DNA of 64,000 bases. Origin: an uncultured Pseudoflavonifractor sp. (lineage in GTDB: Bacteria > Bacillota > Clostridia > Oscillospirales > Oscillospiraceae). The position numbers and the translations under genes were made by a program. Positions 42,536 through 51,025 of this stretch are shown here, in pieces. The notes beneath the pieces were generated by a model. It saw only the letters and a program-made list of their open reading frames with translations, had not been told where the DNA came from and did not search any database. Location of the stretch: NCBI GenBank assembly GCA_947651395.1, contig CANSYW010000004.1, forward strand, positions 1 through 64,000, in the 5' to 3' direction. The stretch's first letter is position 1. Every line of letters starts with the position of its first letter.

Positions 42536-42566
42536 GTTATTTCGACAGCGAAGCCTCGCCTTTTTT
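42518..42566 (+). terminator. Riboswitch-controlled terminator
   Basis: 18-bp stem AAAGGCGAGACTTTGCTG (42519-42536) with CAGCGAAGCCTCGCCTTT (42546-42563), one A-C mismatch and one G-U pair, and a T6 tract at 42561-42566. The left arm contains the CTTTG that closes aptamer P1, so the two folds exclude each other. Confidence 0.88.
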
Positions 42567-42613
42567 GGCCTGAAATGGGCAAACTACCCCTGGGAAACGG
42601 AGGGAGAGACGCT

Positions 42614-44242
42614 ATGACATTGGGAGGACTGGCCCTGTTTTTTGTCCGCCTTTTGGCCGGAACGGGTGTGTTCCTGGTGGGGGTGCACCTGCTCACAGCC
42701 AACATCGAGCAGCTTGCCACCGGGAAACTGAAGGAGCTGTTCGGAAAGACCGCCGACAAGCGGCTGGTGAATGTGGGCGTGGGCGCCGCGGCCACAGCCC
42801 TCATCCAGAGCTCCGGGGTGACCACGGTGCTCATTGTGGGCTTTGTCAACGTGGGGGTGATGAACCTCTACCAGGCGGCGGCCATGATCATGGGCGCCAA
42901 CATCGGCACTACCGTCACCGCCCAGATCGCCGCCCTGAGCGCCTTTCCCATCACCACTTACATCCAGGTCCTGGTGTTTGTGGGCATCATGCTCAGTATG
43001 ATCGGGAAGGAGGACACCCAGAAGAAGCTGGGCCTTCTTCTGGCGGGTCTGGGATTGATCTTTATCGGACTGGCCCTGATGTCGGATGCCATGAAGGCCG
43101 ACCGGGACGCCATCCAGAGCCTGTTCACGGTGGTGCGCAATCCGCTGCTGCTGTTTTTCATCGGGATCTTCCTCACCGCCCTGGTGCAGTCCAGCTCAGC
43201 CACCACCTCCATCATCATCGCCATGTCGGTGGCGGGACTCACCGTGGGCACCGGGGGCAACGAGGTGCTCTACATCATTCTGGGCACCAACATCGGCTCC
43301 TGCGTTACGGCCCTGATGAGCTCCTTTACCGCCGGGGCCAACGCCCGGCGGGCAAGCTTCATCCACCTGATGTTCAACACCCTGGGCTCGGGGATCTTTT
43401 TCCTGGTTCTGGCGTTCTGGCCGGGATTCATGGCGAGTACCTTCGGCCGGTGGTTCCCAGAGACCGCTACCCAGATCGCCATGTTTCACACCTTCTTCAA
43501 TGTCACCTGTACGGTGCTGTTCCTGCCGCTGTGCGGCTGGTTTGTCCGGGTGTCGGAGCAGCTGATCCGGGAGCGGGAGGTCCGGGAGGAGCCCCAGGAG
43601 ACCTACCTGGACGAGCGTATGCTGGCCTCCACCTCTCTGGCCATTTCCCAATTGGAAAAGGAGATGGTTCGCCTGTCCGACACGGCCATGGAGGCCTTTC
43701 GGACAGGCTACCGGTCTTTCCAGGACAGGGACAAGGAGCTTATTGCCCCCACACAAAAACTGATCGACCGGGCGGGGGGCGTCGAGCAGGCTGTGGTCAA
43801 CTACCTGATCCGTCTGGCCGCCCAGAGCAAGCTCTCCGACGAGCGGGATATCTCCCGGCTCCACGGGAGTCTGGCGGATATTATGCGTATCGCGGAGATC
43901 GCCGACAACCTGACCAAGTATACCCGTGCCTCCGTGGACAGGAACCTGGACTTTTCTCAAAGCGTGCGCCAAGAGCTGGATGGAATGACGCAGCGGGTGG
44001 AGGAGCTCTACGGCCTGACCAGGCGGGTAATGGTGGAAAAGGATGCGGGCCTGCTGGGTGAGGTGGATCGGGTGGAAAATGACGTCGACACCCTGCGCAA
44101 ACGGCTCATTGAAAGCCACATTGAGCGGCTCAACCAGGGCGCGTGCAGTGCCGCCTCCAGCGGAGTGTTCATCAACCTGGTGTCCAATCTGGAGCGTTTG
44201 GGAGACCACCTGACCTACATTGCCCACAGCACAGTGGAATAA
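42614..44242 (+). CDS. Na+/phosphate cotransporter-family protein with PhoU-like tail
   Basis: 542 residues from the ATG at 42614 (MTLGGLALFFVRLLAG). The track's start at 42512 lies inside the riboswitch and is rejected. Two inverted PNaS repeats carry the family's QSS motifs ('ALIQSSGVTTVLIVGF' and 'ALVQSSSATTSIIIAM'). About nine membrane helices are followed by a C-terminal PhoU-like helical domain ('RLVNVG...LTKYTRASVDRNL' region onward). YjbB/NptA-type proteins move phosphate with Na+, in either direction depending on member. Control by a Mn2+ riboswitch suggests a link to manganese excess. No partner gene follows. Confidence 0.9.
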   Translation: MTLGGLALFFVRLLAGTGVFLVGVHLLTANIEQLATGKLKELFGKTADKRLVNVGVGAAATALIQSSGVTTVLIVGFVNVGVMNLYQAAAMIMGANIGTTVTAQIAALSAFPITTYIQVLVFVGIMLSMIGKEDTQKKLGLLLAGLGLIFIGLALMSDAMKADRDAIQSLFTVVRNPLLLFFIGIFLTALVQSSSATTSIIIAMSVAGLTVGTGGNEVLYIILGTNIGSCVTALMSSFTAGANARRASFIHLMFNTLGSGIFFLVLAFWPGFMASTFGRWFPETATQIAMFHTFFNVTCTVLFLPLCGWFVRVSEQLIREREVREEPQETYLDERMLASTSLAISQLEKEMVRLSDTAMEAFRTGYRSFQDRDKELIAPTQKLIDRAGGVEQAVVNYLIRLAAQSKLSDERDISRLHGSLADIMRIAEIADNLTKYTRASVDRNLDFSQSVRQELDGMTQRVEELYGLTRRVMVEKDAGLLGEVDRVENDVDTLRKRLIESHIERLNQGACSAASSGVFINLVSNLERLGDHLTYIAHSTVE

Positions 44243-44249
44243 ATGATGG

Positions 44250-44291
44250 AAAAAGAGGGACACAGGACAGAGATCCTGTGTCCCTCTTTTT
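44250..44291. terminator. Bidirectional terminator between convergent genes
   Basis: 18-bp perfect stem AAAAAGAGGGACACAGGA (44250-44267) with TCCTGTGTCCCTCTTTTT (44274-44291), six-base loop. A and T flanks serve the cotransporter gene on + and the histidine kinase on -. Confidence 0.95.
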
Positions 44292-44299
44292 CAGTGGCC

Positions 44300-45379
44300 T
44301 CAGAGCTCCACGCAGGGGAGGGATATCTGGGTGAGAAGGCCGCCGTCGGGGGCGTTTTGGGCGTGGATGACGCCCCCGTGGGCCTTGACGATGCTGCCGC
44401 AGATGGCCAGGCCCAGGCCGGAGACCTTCCTTCCCCGGTCGGAGGTGTAGAGCGGCTCGAAGATCTGGCCCAACAGCTCCTGGGGCACCCCCACGCCGTT
44501 GTCCCGGAAGGAAAACAGGATCCGATCCTCCTGACGCTCACAGGTGAGCTCCAGCGCCAGGCGGGGGGCCTGGGCATGGTTGATGCTGTTGGAGATGAGG
44601 TTGCCGAAGAGCCGGCGCATATGCTCCCAGCTGCAGATGAGCTGGGCCCCGGGGTCGAGACACTCCACCCGGAAGGACACCCCTGCATCCTCCAGCTCGT
44701 CGCTGTACTCGTGCCGGAGGCGGCGGCACAGCTCCCCCGCCTCCATGAGCACCATGGGGGCGGCGTCCCGGAGCCCCACATCCAAATAGTCGTCGAACTC
44801 ATCCACCACCGCCTTCAGGTGGAGGGCTTTTTCATGGATAAGATCCAAATACTGCTCCTTGCGCTCCGGGGAGAGGCTGCCCGCGCGCAGACGCTCGGAA
44901 TAGCCCAGCACGGAGGTGAGCGGGGTCTTGATGTCGTGGGAGATGGAGGCGATGAGCCGCCGCTCGGCCTGCTCTTTGCGCGCGATGGTCTCCGTCAGCT
45001 CCACAAAGGCGTTTTGGAGCCGGCCGATCTCGTCGGAGCGGACGGTGCGCTCCGGGGCCTGGCCGGAGGCGGAATACTGCCGCATGGCCTTCCGCAGGCG
45101 GATGATGGGGGCGATGACCAGCAGAAAGAAGAGGATGGCGGCCACCGCCAGCACCAGCAGATTGAAAAGCAGCATGCTCAGGGCGGCGTACCGGGAGGCC
45201 ACCGCCGGGTCGGCGGCAGTGTAGATAGCCTGAAGCGCGTCCACAAAGTGGAGGGAGATCACACACCAGTCCAGCAGGGCCAAGGCCACCACAATGACGA
45301 TGAGCTTGCGGCTCAGCCGGCTGGAGAGCCAGCCCACGCCGGGGAAGCCGCTTTTGTTCTGTGCTTGCTGTGTATCCAT
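44300..45379 (-). CDS. Two-component sensor histidine kinase
   Basis: 359 residues. Two membrane helices (about 24-44 and 66-91) enclose a very short extracytoplasmic loop of about 20 residues, which suggests intramembrane sensing. A HAMP region, HisKA with phosphorylated H148 ('SISHDIKTPLTSVLGYSERL') and an HATPase domain with N ('NLISNSINHA'), G1 ('DNGVGVPQE') and G2 ('GLGLAICGSIV') boxes follow. Second gene of the pair, 7 bp after the response regulator. Its likely target is the divergent MMPL exporter; the short loop is typical of kinases sensing envelope-active peptides. Confidence 0.92.
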   Translation of the reverse strand: MDTQQAQNKSGFPGVGWLSSRLSRKLIVIVVALALLDWCVISLHFVDALQAIYTAADPAVASRYAALSMLLFNLLVLAVAAILFFLLVIAPIIRLRKAMRQYSASGQAPERTVRSDEIGRLQNAFVELTETIARKEQAERRLIASISHDIKTPLTSVLGYSERLRAGSLSPERKEQYLDLIHEKALHLKAVVDEFDDYLDVGLRDAAPMVLMEAGELCRRLRHEYSDELEDAGVSFRVECLDPGAQLICSWEHMRRLFGNLISNSINHAQAPRLALELTCERQEDRILFSFRDNGVGVPQELLGQIFEPLYTSDRGRKVSGLGLAICGSIVKAHGGVIHAQNAPDGGLLTQISLPCVEL

Positions 45380-45386
45380 GTCCCCT

Positions 45387-46088
45387 TCACTCCCCCTCGA
45401 TCAGGCCGCTCTGGGTGACGAACCGGTAGCCCTGGCCCCAGACGGTCTTGATGTAGCGCCACTCCGGATCCAATTTCAGGCGCAGATTTTTGATGTTGAT
45501 GGCCACGGCGCTCATGTCCCCGTACTCGGTCTGCCACACGTCCCGGTAGATGCGCTCCCGGGAGAGGGTCTGGCCCGCATGGGTCATGAGGTAGTGGAGC
45601 AGCTCCAGCTCCCGGGTGGACAGGGGGACGGGCACGCCGGCCCTGGTGACGGTGACGTTCTCCGCGTCCAGGCAGATCTCTCCGATTTGGATGACCCGGG
45701 AGGCGGGGGTGGAGGAGAGGATGCGCTCCTGGCGGCGCAGGTGGGCCTGGACGCGGGCGGAGAGCACCTCCAGCTCAAAGGGCTTGGTCAGGTAGTCGTC
45801 AGCCCCCAGTCCAAGGCCGGCGATGATATCCTGGGCGGAATCCTTGGCGCTCAAAAAGAGAATGGGGCACTCTACGCTGTCCCGGACGCGGCGGCAGACC
45901 TCAAGGCCGTCCATGCCCTTCATCATGATATCCAGCAGGATGAGCTCGAAGCTCTCCCCCTCCAGAATGGCGAGGGCCTCCTCGCCGGAGGCGGCGGTGG
46001 TGACGGAGAGACCCTGGTCGCTCAGCACGTCGGAGACCAGGAGGCGGATGGAGGCGTCGTCGTCCACCACAAGTATTTTAGCGCTCAT
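45387..46088 (-). CDS. OmpR/PhoB-family response regulator
   Basis: 233 residues from the ATG at 46088, with 'gggag' upstream at good spacing (the track's GTG at 46097 is too close to that site). The receiver domain has the acidic pocket D9-D11, phosphoacceptor D53 ('LILLDIMMKGMDG') and K102 ('DDYLTKPFEL'). A C-terminal winged helix ends in 'NIKNLRLKLDPEWRYIKTVWGQGYRF'. Expected to bind direct repeats; four ATGA-type repeats lie just upstream of its own start and of the divergent MMPL gene. Confidence 0.93.
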   Translation of the reverse strand: MSAKILVVDDDASIRLLVSDVLSDQGLSVTTAASGEEALAILEGESFELILLDIMMKGMDGLEVCRRVRDSVECPILFLSAKDSAQDIIAGLGLGADDYLTKPFELEVLSARVQAHLRRQERILSSTPASRVIQIGEICLDAENVTVTRAGVPVPLSTRELELLHYLMTHAGQTLSRERIYRDVWQTEYGDMSAVAINIKNLRLKLDPEWRYIKTVWGQGYRFVTQSGLIEGE

Positions 46089-46140
46089 TTGAGCCACTCC
46101 CTTTCACTCTGAATCATACCATACCCAGGGCGAAAAATCC

Positions 46141-46192
46141 ATGAAAAAGTATGAAAAGCCAAGGGCAGTCCCGTTCATGAAGAATTATGAGA
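46141..46192. promoter_or_regulatory. Putative response-regulator operator: two pairs of 10-bp-phased ATGA repeats
   Basis: ATGAAA at 46141 and 46151, ATGAAG at 46177, ATGAGA at 46187. Within each pair the start-to-start distance is exactly 10 bp, the spacing expected for an OmpR-family dimer on direct repeats. The array lies between the regulator gene and the promoter of the MMPL gene, so one array could serve both. Confidence 0.55.
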
Positions 46193-46207
46193 AAGGCCCC
46201 CAAACCA

Positions 46208-46237
46208 TTGACTTTTGGGCCTGGAAAAAACTAAGAT
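46208..46237 (+). promoter_or_regulatory. Promoter of the MMPL exporter operon
   Basis: TTGACT (46208-46213), 18-bp spacer, TAAGAT (46232-46237). The last ATGA repeat ends 15 bp upstream of the -35, a position typical for activation. The 5' leader begins with a GGGGCGTCCCC/GGGGACGCCCC hairpin (about 46239-46267). Confidence 0.6.
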
Positions 46238-46306
46238 AGGGGCGTCCCCGCAAAGAGGGGACGCCCCGCTTAACAGGGACTGACTATTCCCCGGAAGGTG
46301 ATCGAA

Positions 46307-48439
46307 TTGCTGGAAAAAATCGCCCACAAGCTGACGAGAAGACCCAAACTGGTGGTGACCATTGCCGTAGCGCTGCTCATTCCCAGTATCCTGGGCTATT
46401 TCGGAACGCGGGTCAATTACGACATCCTGACCTACCTGCCCCAGGAGCTGGACTCGGTAAAGGGGGAGGCCCTTTTGGAGGAGCCCTTCCAGATGGCGGC
46501 CACCACCATGCTCATTGTGGAGGATATGCCGCCCCAGTACACCAACCAGCTGCTGGAACAGGTGAAGGAAGTCCCCGGCGTTAGCGGGGCCATCTGGATC
46601 TCCAATATGGCCGGGATCCAGATTCCCCAGGAGATGATCCCCGCCGAGGTGCGGGATGTGTTCTTCTCGGGAAAGGCCACCATGATGATCGTCCAGTACG
46701 ACCAGGCCGGCGCCTCGGAATCCACCATGAACGCTATCGCCCAGGTGCGCCGGCTGTGCAATGAGAAGTGCTTCCTGGCCGGCTTTTCCGTGTTTATCAA
46801 GGACACCAAGGATCTGGTCATCAAGGAGATGCCGCTGTATGTGGTCATGGCGGTGATCCTGTCCATGGTGGCCATGTGCCTGATGATGGACTCCTGGCTC
46901 CTCCCCGTAGCTCTGCTGCTCAGCATCGGCCTGGCGGTGATCTATAACTTTGGCACCAACATCATGTTTGGCGAGATCTCCTTTATTACCCAGGCAATTG
47001 CCGCGGTGCTGCAGCTGGGCGTTACCATGGACTACTCCATCTTCCTCTATGACCGGTACATAGAGGAGCTGCACAACTACGAGGACAAGCGGGACGCCAT
47101 GGCCACCGCCATCGTGGCCGCGTTCAAGTCCCTCTCCGGCTCCTCTCTTACCACCATCGCCGGCTTTCTGGCCCTGTGCTTCATGCGCCTGACCCTGGGC
47201 AAGGACATCGGCTTTGTCATGGCCAAGGGCGTGGTGCTGGGGGTGGCCACGGTGGTGCTGGTGCTGCCCGCCATCCTCCTGCAGATGGATAGAGGCATCC
47301 AGCGCTTCCGCCATCCCTGCCTCAAGCCCAAAATGGCGGGGGTCAACGCCTTCATCGTCCGGCACCGGAAGGGCTTTGTGATCCTGTTTTTGGCGCTGTT
47401 CATCCCGGCGGTATACGCCAACAACCATGTGGAGATGTACTACAAGCTGGACGAGTCCCTGCCCCAGGATATGCCCTCCATTGTCTCCACCAACAAGCTC
47501 AAGGACGACTTTGATATGGCCTCCAGCCACTTTGTTGTCATGGAGGACGACCTGAGCCACAACGAGATGCTCCGGCTCATCGACGAGATCGAGGCGGTGC
47601 CCGGCATCACCAGCGTGGCGGCCTACGACAAATTTCTCCCCGCGGGCATCCCGGATTTCTTTATCCCCGACGCCGTCAAGGATATCTGCAAAAAAGACGG
47701 ATATCAAATGATGATGATCAACTCCTCCTACGTCACCGCCTCCGATGAGGTGGCCGCCCAGCTGGAGACGCTGAAGGATATCCTCCATACCCACGACCCC
47801 AACGCCTACATTACCGGCGAGGCCGCCCTTACGGCAGACCTCATCACCGTCACGGACGTGGACTTCAAGGTCACAAGCTACCTGTCCATCCTGGCCATTC
47901 TGATTTTGGTGGCCATCACCTTTAAATCCATCGCCGTGCCTATTCTGCTGGTGGCCACCATCGAGCTGGCCATCTTCATCAACCAGGGCATCCCCTACTT
48001 TACCGGCAGCGTGGTGGCCTTTGTGGCGCCCACAGTCATCGGCTGCGTCCAGCTGGGCGCCACGGTGGACTACGCCATTCTGATGACCACCCGGTTCCAG
48101 GAGGAGCTGCAAAAGGGCCATGACAGGCTGGAGGCCATCCAGCGCGCCGCCACCTCGGCAGACACCTCCATCCTCACCTCCGCGCTGGTGTTCTTCTGCG
48201 CCACCATCGGCGTGGCGGCGGTGTCCACCATGGACATCGTGAAGGCCATCTGCATGATGCTCTCCAGGGGCGCCATCATCTCCGCCTTTGTAAGTATTTT
48301 CATTTTGCCCTCGGTGCTGTGCGTCTTTGAGCCGCTGATCCATAAGACCACCCTCCACTGGCGCACGCCCAAGCCCCCCAGGGAGAAAAAAGTCCCGGCC
48401 CTGCAAGCTGTCCAAGGAAAGGAGTCCGATCCCCAATGA
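46307..48439 (+). CDS. MMPL/RND-family membrane exporter
   Basis: About 710 residues, starting at the TTG at 46307 with 'ggaaggtgatc' at good distance; the track's GTG at 46298 overlaps that site. Two homologous halves, each with one helix, an extracytoplasmic domain (about 40-190 and 385-535) and five further helices including the RND signature ('AAVLQLGVTMDYSIFLYDRY' and 'GCVQLGATVDYAILMTTRF', with the proton-relay Asp in both). Gram-positive MMPL proteins export lipids, peptides or antibiotics using the proton gradient. Regulated together with the divergent two-component system. The last 4 bp overlap the next gene. Confidence 0.9.
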   Translation: MLEKIAHKLTRRPKLVVTIAVALLIPSILGYFGTRVNYDILTYLPQELDSVKGEALLEEPFQMAATTMLIVEDMPPQYTNQLLEQVKEVPGVSGAIWISNMAGIQIPQEMIPAEVRDVFFSGKATMMIVQYDQAGASESTMNAIAQVRRLCNEKCFLAGFSVFIKDTKDLVIKEMPLYVVMAVILSMVAMCLMMDSWLLPVALLLSIGLAVIYNFGTNIMFGEISFITQAIAAVLQLGVTMDYSIFLYDRYIEELHNYEDKRDAMATAIVAAFKSLSGSSLTTIAGFLALCFMRLTLGKDIGFVMAKGVVLGVATVVLVLPAILLQMDRGIQRFRHPCLKPKMAGVNAFIVRHRKGFVILFLALFIPAVYANNHVEMYYKLDESLPQDMPSIVSTNKLKDDFDMASSHFVVMEDDLSHNEMLRLIDEIEAVPGITSVAAYDKFLPAGIPDFFIPDAVKDICKKDGYQMMMINSSYVTASDEVAAQLETLKDILHTHDPNAYITGEAALTADLITVTDVDFKVTSYLSILAILILVAITFKSIAVPILLVATIELAIFINQGIPYFTGSVVAFVAPTVIGCVQLGATVDYAILMTTRFQEELQKGHDRLEAIQRAATSADTSILTSALVFFCATIGVAAVSTMDIVKAICMMLSRGAIISAFVSIFILPSVLCVFEPLIHKTTLHWRTPKPPREKKVPALQAVQGKESDPQ

Positions 48440-50970
48440 GAAAAAATCGTAACCGTGCCCTGGCGCTGGCTCTGGCGCTGAGCGTGACCGCCGCCTCCCT
48501 CGTCCCCGCCGCCAAGGCAATGACCATCCCCGCCTCCTACGACGAGGCCTATTACGCCACCCTGGACTACTATGGCGGGGTGCAGGAGGCCAGTGTGGTG
48601 AAAAGCTACCGCCTGAATGGCGCCGACACCGTCACCGACTACGGGACATATGACGAGGTGATCAACCTCACCGACGGCGTTGCCCCCGTCATTGACGGCG
48701 GGAAGGTCACCTTCCAGATGGGGGAGGCCGCCCCGGAGAAGTTCTATTTTGAGGGCAAGACCGTGAAGCCCTTTGAGGAGCTGCCCTGGAGTATTGCGGT
48801 GTCCTACCGGCTCAACGGCGCACCTGCGCTGGCGGAGGAGCTGGCGGGAAAGACGGGGCTTGTGGAGATCTGCCTGGACGTGACGCCCAGGGCCTCCGCC
48901 CCGGCCTACAGCCGGGACAACCTGGTGCTCACCGCCGCCGCTGCCTTCAATGACGACGACATCGTCTCCCTGGAGGCCCCCGGGGCGGAGGTACAGCTTG
49001 TCGGCAACCTGCGCACTGTGCTCTTTGCCGCCCTGCCCGGGGAGGAGGATCACTTTGTCATCCGGGTGGGCAGCGAGGACTTCTCCTTCTCCGGCCTCAT
49101 CTTCCTGGCGGTGCCCGCCACCCTCCAGCAGATGGAGAAGGTGGCTGACCTGAAGCAGGCCAAGGAGAAGGGGGAGGACTCCCTGGACGCCATCAGCGAC
49201 AGTCTGGACGTGATCTTAGATACCCTGGACGGCATGAGCGGCAGTCTCAATGCCACCGCCAACGGCCTGGATCAGCTCAGCGGCGCCCGGAGCACCGTCT
49301 CACGGGGGAAGGGGGAGGTCTATGACCAGACCGATCTGGCCCTGGAGGGGCTCAACGGCCTGGTGGACACCCTGGGGAGCATGGACAGGTACGCCCAGGT
49401 GGCCTCTCAGGCCATCACTGACCTCAACGGCGATCTCAACCGGCTCAACGCCACCACCCAGGGCCTGGCCCCGGAGCTGGAGCGGGCGCGGAAGACCATC
49501 GCCGCCATCCAGGCCGATACCAAGGCCCTCAGCGAACTACTCACCGACGTGGAGAGCTACAACAAGCGGGCCAGCGCCATCGCCAGCAGCCTGTCCAGCG
49601 GCATGGAAGAGCTGGACGACGAGATGGAGGGGATGCGTTTCGCCCTGGATATGCTGGAGGCGGCGCTGAAGAGCACCAAGGGCATCTCCACCATCAAGGA
49701 CTCCGACATGCTGGGGATGCTCTCTCCCGACCAGGCGGCCCAGATGAAGACGGTGCTGGAATACCGCCGGCAGTACGAGAGCTATCTGGCGGAGAACGGG
49801 CTGAGCGAAACGGATATGTCCTTCCAGGACTTTATCGTTTTGGGGGCCTTTCAGCAGGGGTATGAAAAGCAGGTGGAACAGACCGCCAAGGATCAGGTGG
49901 CCGCTGCGTATGCGGGCTATGTCGCCGGCGTACAGCCCGGGGATACCCCGATGACTCCGGAGGAGTTTGCCGCCGGGCCGCAGGGGCAGGCCATCGTGGC
50001 CATGGTAAAGCAGCAGGCCGAGGCGAATTTTCAAAGCGCTTACGCCGCCTTTTTGGCCGGTGGGAGCAGTGAGCTGACCGCCGCCCGAAATCAGGCGGCC
50101 GCCGCCGACGCGGCCTACGCGGAGTTCTCCGCCCAGATGCCCATGGTGGACACCGTGAACAAGAAGATCAAAGAGATCAACAACCTGATCACCGGCCTTA
50201 CCGACCCCACCGCCCGGCTGGTGGGGGAGCTGTCCGACATCTGCGAGCTGGTGGGGGACACGGGGACTGTGGACGACCTCCACTCCCTGGCCAAGCTGTG
50301 CCGGGATCTCCTGAAGACCCTGAAGGAGCATGAGGGGGAGGGCGCCGCCCTTCTGGGGGATCTGGACGAGGTGGGCGATCTTCTCTCCCGTATTACGATC
50401 ACCGCCGACACGGCCCTGTCCGATCTGGACAGCCTCATCGCCACGCTCAATACCTATGAGCTGGAGCTCCAGGCCGCCGTGACGGACGTCCAGAGCTTGT
50501 CCGCCTCCGCCCAGACCGCCCTGGGAGGCACCGCCTCCGCCATCGGCTCCGCCGAGAGTCTGCTGCGGCAGGCCGGGCCCCAGCTGGACGCGGGCACCGC
50601 CAACACCTTGAGCGGGCTCTCCGATGCCCTGCGCAAAGCCACCATGGGACTGGAGCAGACCGGCACCATCCGGGACGCCAAGAGCACCATTTCCGACCTC
50701 ATCGACGACGAGTGGGACGACCACAGCGGCCGGGTGGACGGAATTTTGAACATGGACGCCAACGCCACGCCGGTGTCCATGACCGACCAGCGCAACGCCG
50801 CGCCCCGGAGCGTGCAGTATATCATGCGCACCCAGGAGATTAGGGTAGAGGAGCCGACGGAGGAGCTCCCGGAGGAGCAGAGGGTGGAAAAGACCACCTT
50901 CTGGCAGAGAGTGGCGGATATGTTCCAAGGTATCTGGGCAAACTTTAAAAGACTGCTGCACATCGGGTGA
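48436..50970 (+). CDS. Exported coiled-coil partner of the MMPL exporter
   Basis: 844 residues. Signal peptide (MRKNRNRALALALALSVTAA... cleavage near KAM), a beta-rich N-terminal domain (about 30-230) and long alpha-helical heptad regions (about 235-450 and 590-740) resembling the periplasmic helices of YhgE/Pip-type proteins ('SDSLDVILDTLDGMSGSLNATANGLDQLSGA'). Near the C-terminus 'TTFWQRVADMFQGIWANFKRLLHIG' looks like an amphipathic or re-entrant helix. No clear membrane span. ATG overlaps the MMPL stop by 4 bp, so it is probably an extracellular accessory of that pump. Exact role unknown. Confidence 0.75.
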   Translation: MRKNRNRALALALALSVTAASLVPAAKAMTIPASYDEAYYATLDYYGGVQEASVVKSYRLNGADTVTDYGTYDEVINLTDGVAPVIDGGKVTFQMGEAAPEKFYFEGKTVKPFEELPWSIAVSYRLNGAPALAEELAGKTGLVEICLDVTPRASAPAYSRDNLVLTAAAAFNDDDIVSLEAPGAEVQLVGNLRTVLFAALPGEEDHFVIRVGSEDFSFSGLIFLAVPATLQQMEKVADLKQAKEKGEDSLDAISDSLDVILDTLDGMSGSLNATANGLDQLSGARSTVSRGKGEVYDQTDLALEGLNGLVDTLGSMDRYAQVASQAITDLNGDLNRLNATTQGLAPELERARKTIAAIQADTKALSELLTDVESYNKRASAIASSLSSGMEELDDEMEGMRFALDMLEAALKSTKGISTIKDSDMLGMLSPDQAAQMKTVLEYRRQYESYLAENGLSETDMSFQDFIVLGAFQQGYEKQVEQTAKDQVAAAYAGYVAGVQPGDTPMTPEEFAAGPQGQAIVAMVKQQAEANFQSAYAAFLAGGSSELTAARNQAAAADAAYAEFSAQMPMVDTVNKKIKEINNLITGLTDPTARLVGELSDICELVGDTGTVDDLHSLAKLCRDLLKTLKEHEGEGAALLGDLDEVGDLLSRITITADTALSDLDSLIATLNTYELELQAAVTDVQSLSASAQTALGGTASAIGSAESLLRQAGPQLDAGTANTLSGLSDALRKATMGLEQTGTIRDAKSTISDLIDDEWDDHSGRVDGILNMDANATPVSMTDQRNAAPRSVQYIMRTQEIRVEEPTEELPEEQRVEKTTFWQRVADMFQGIWANFKRLLHIG

Positions 50971-50977
50971 CAGAGAG

Positions 50978-51020
50978 AAAAAACGCCGCCGTTTCCGATT
51001 CGGAAACGGCGGCGTTTTTT
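50978..51020. terminator. Bidirectional terminator between convergent genes
   Basis: 20-bp perfect stem AAAAAACGCCGCCGTTTCCG (50978-50997) with CGGAAACGGCGGCGTTTTTT (51001-51020), ATT loop. Serves the exporter operon on + and the LysR gene on -. Confidence 0.95.
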
Positions 51021-51025
51021 CTGTT

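Noticed and set aside
42512-42613. N-terminal extension of the Na+/phosphate transporter
   Set aside because: Lies inside the riboswitch terminator; the ATG at 42614 has a proper ribosome binding site and matches family length.
46175-48520. 781-codon minus-strand ORF opposite the MMPL exporter
   Set aside because: His/Asp/Gly-rich translation typical of antisense frames; the sense frame has all RND motifs.
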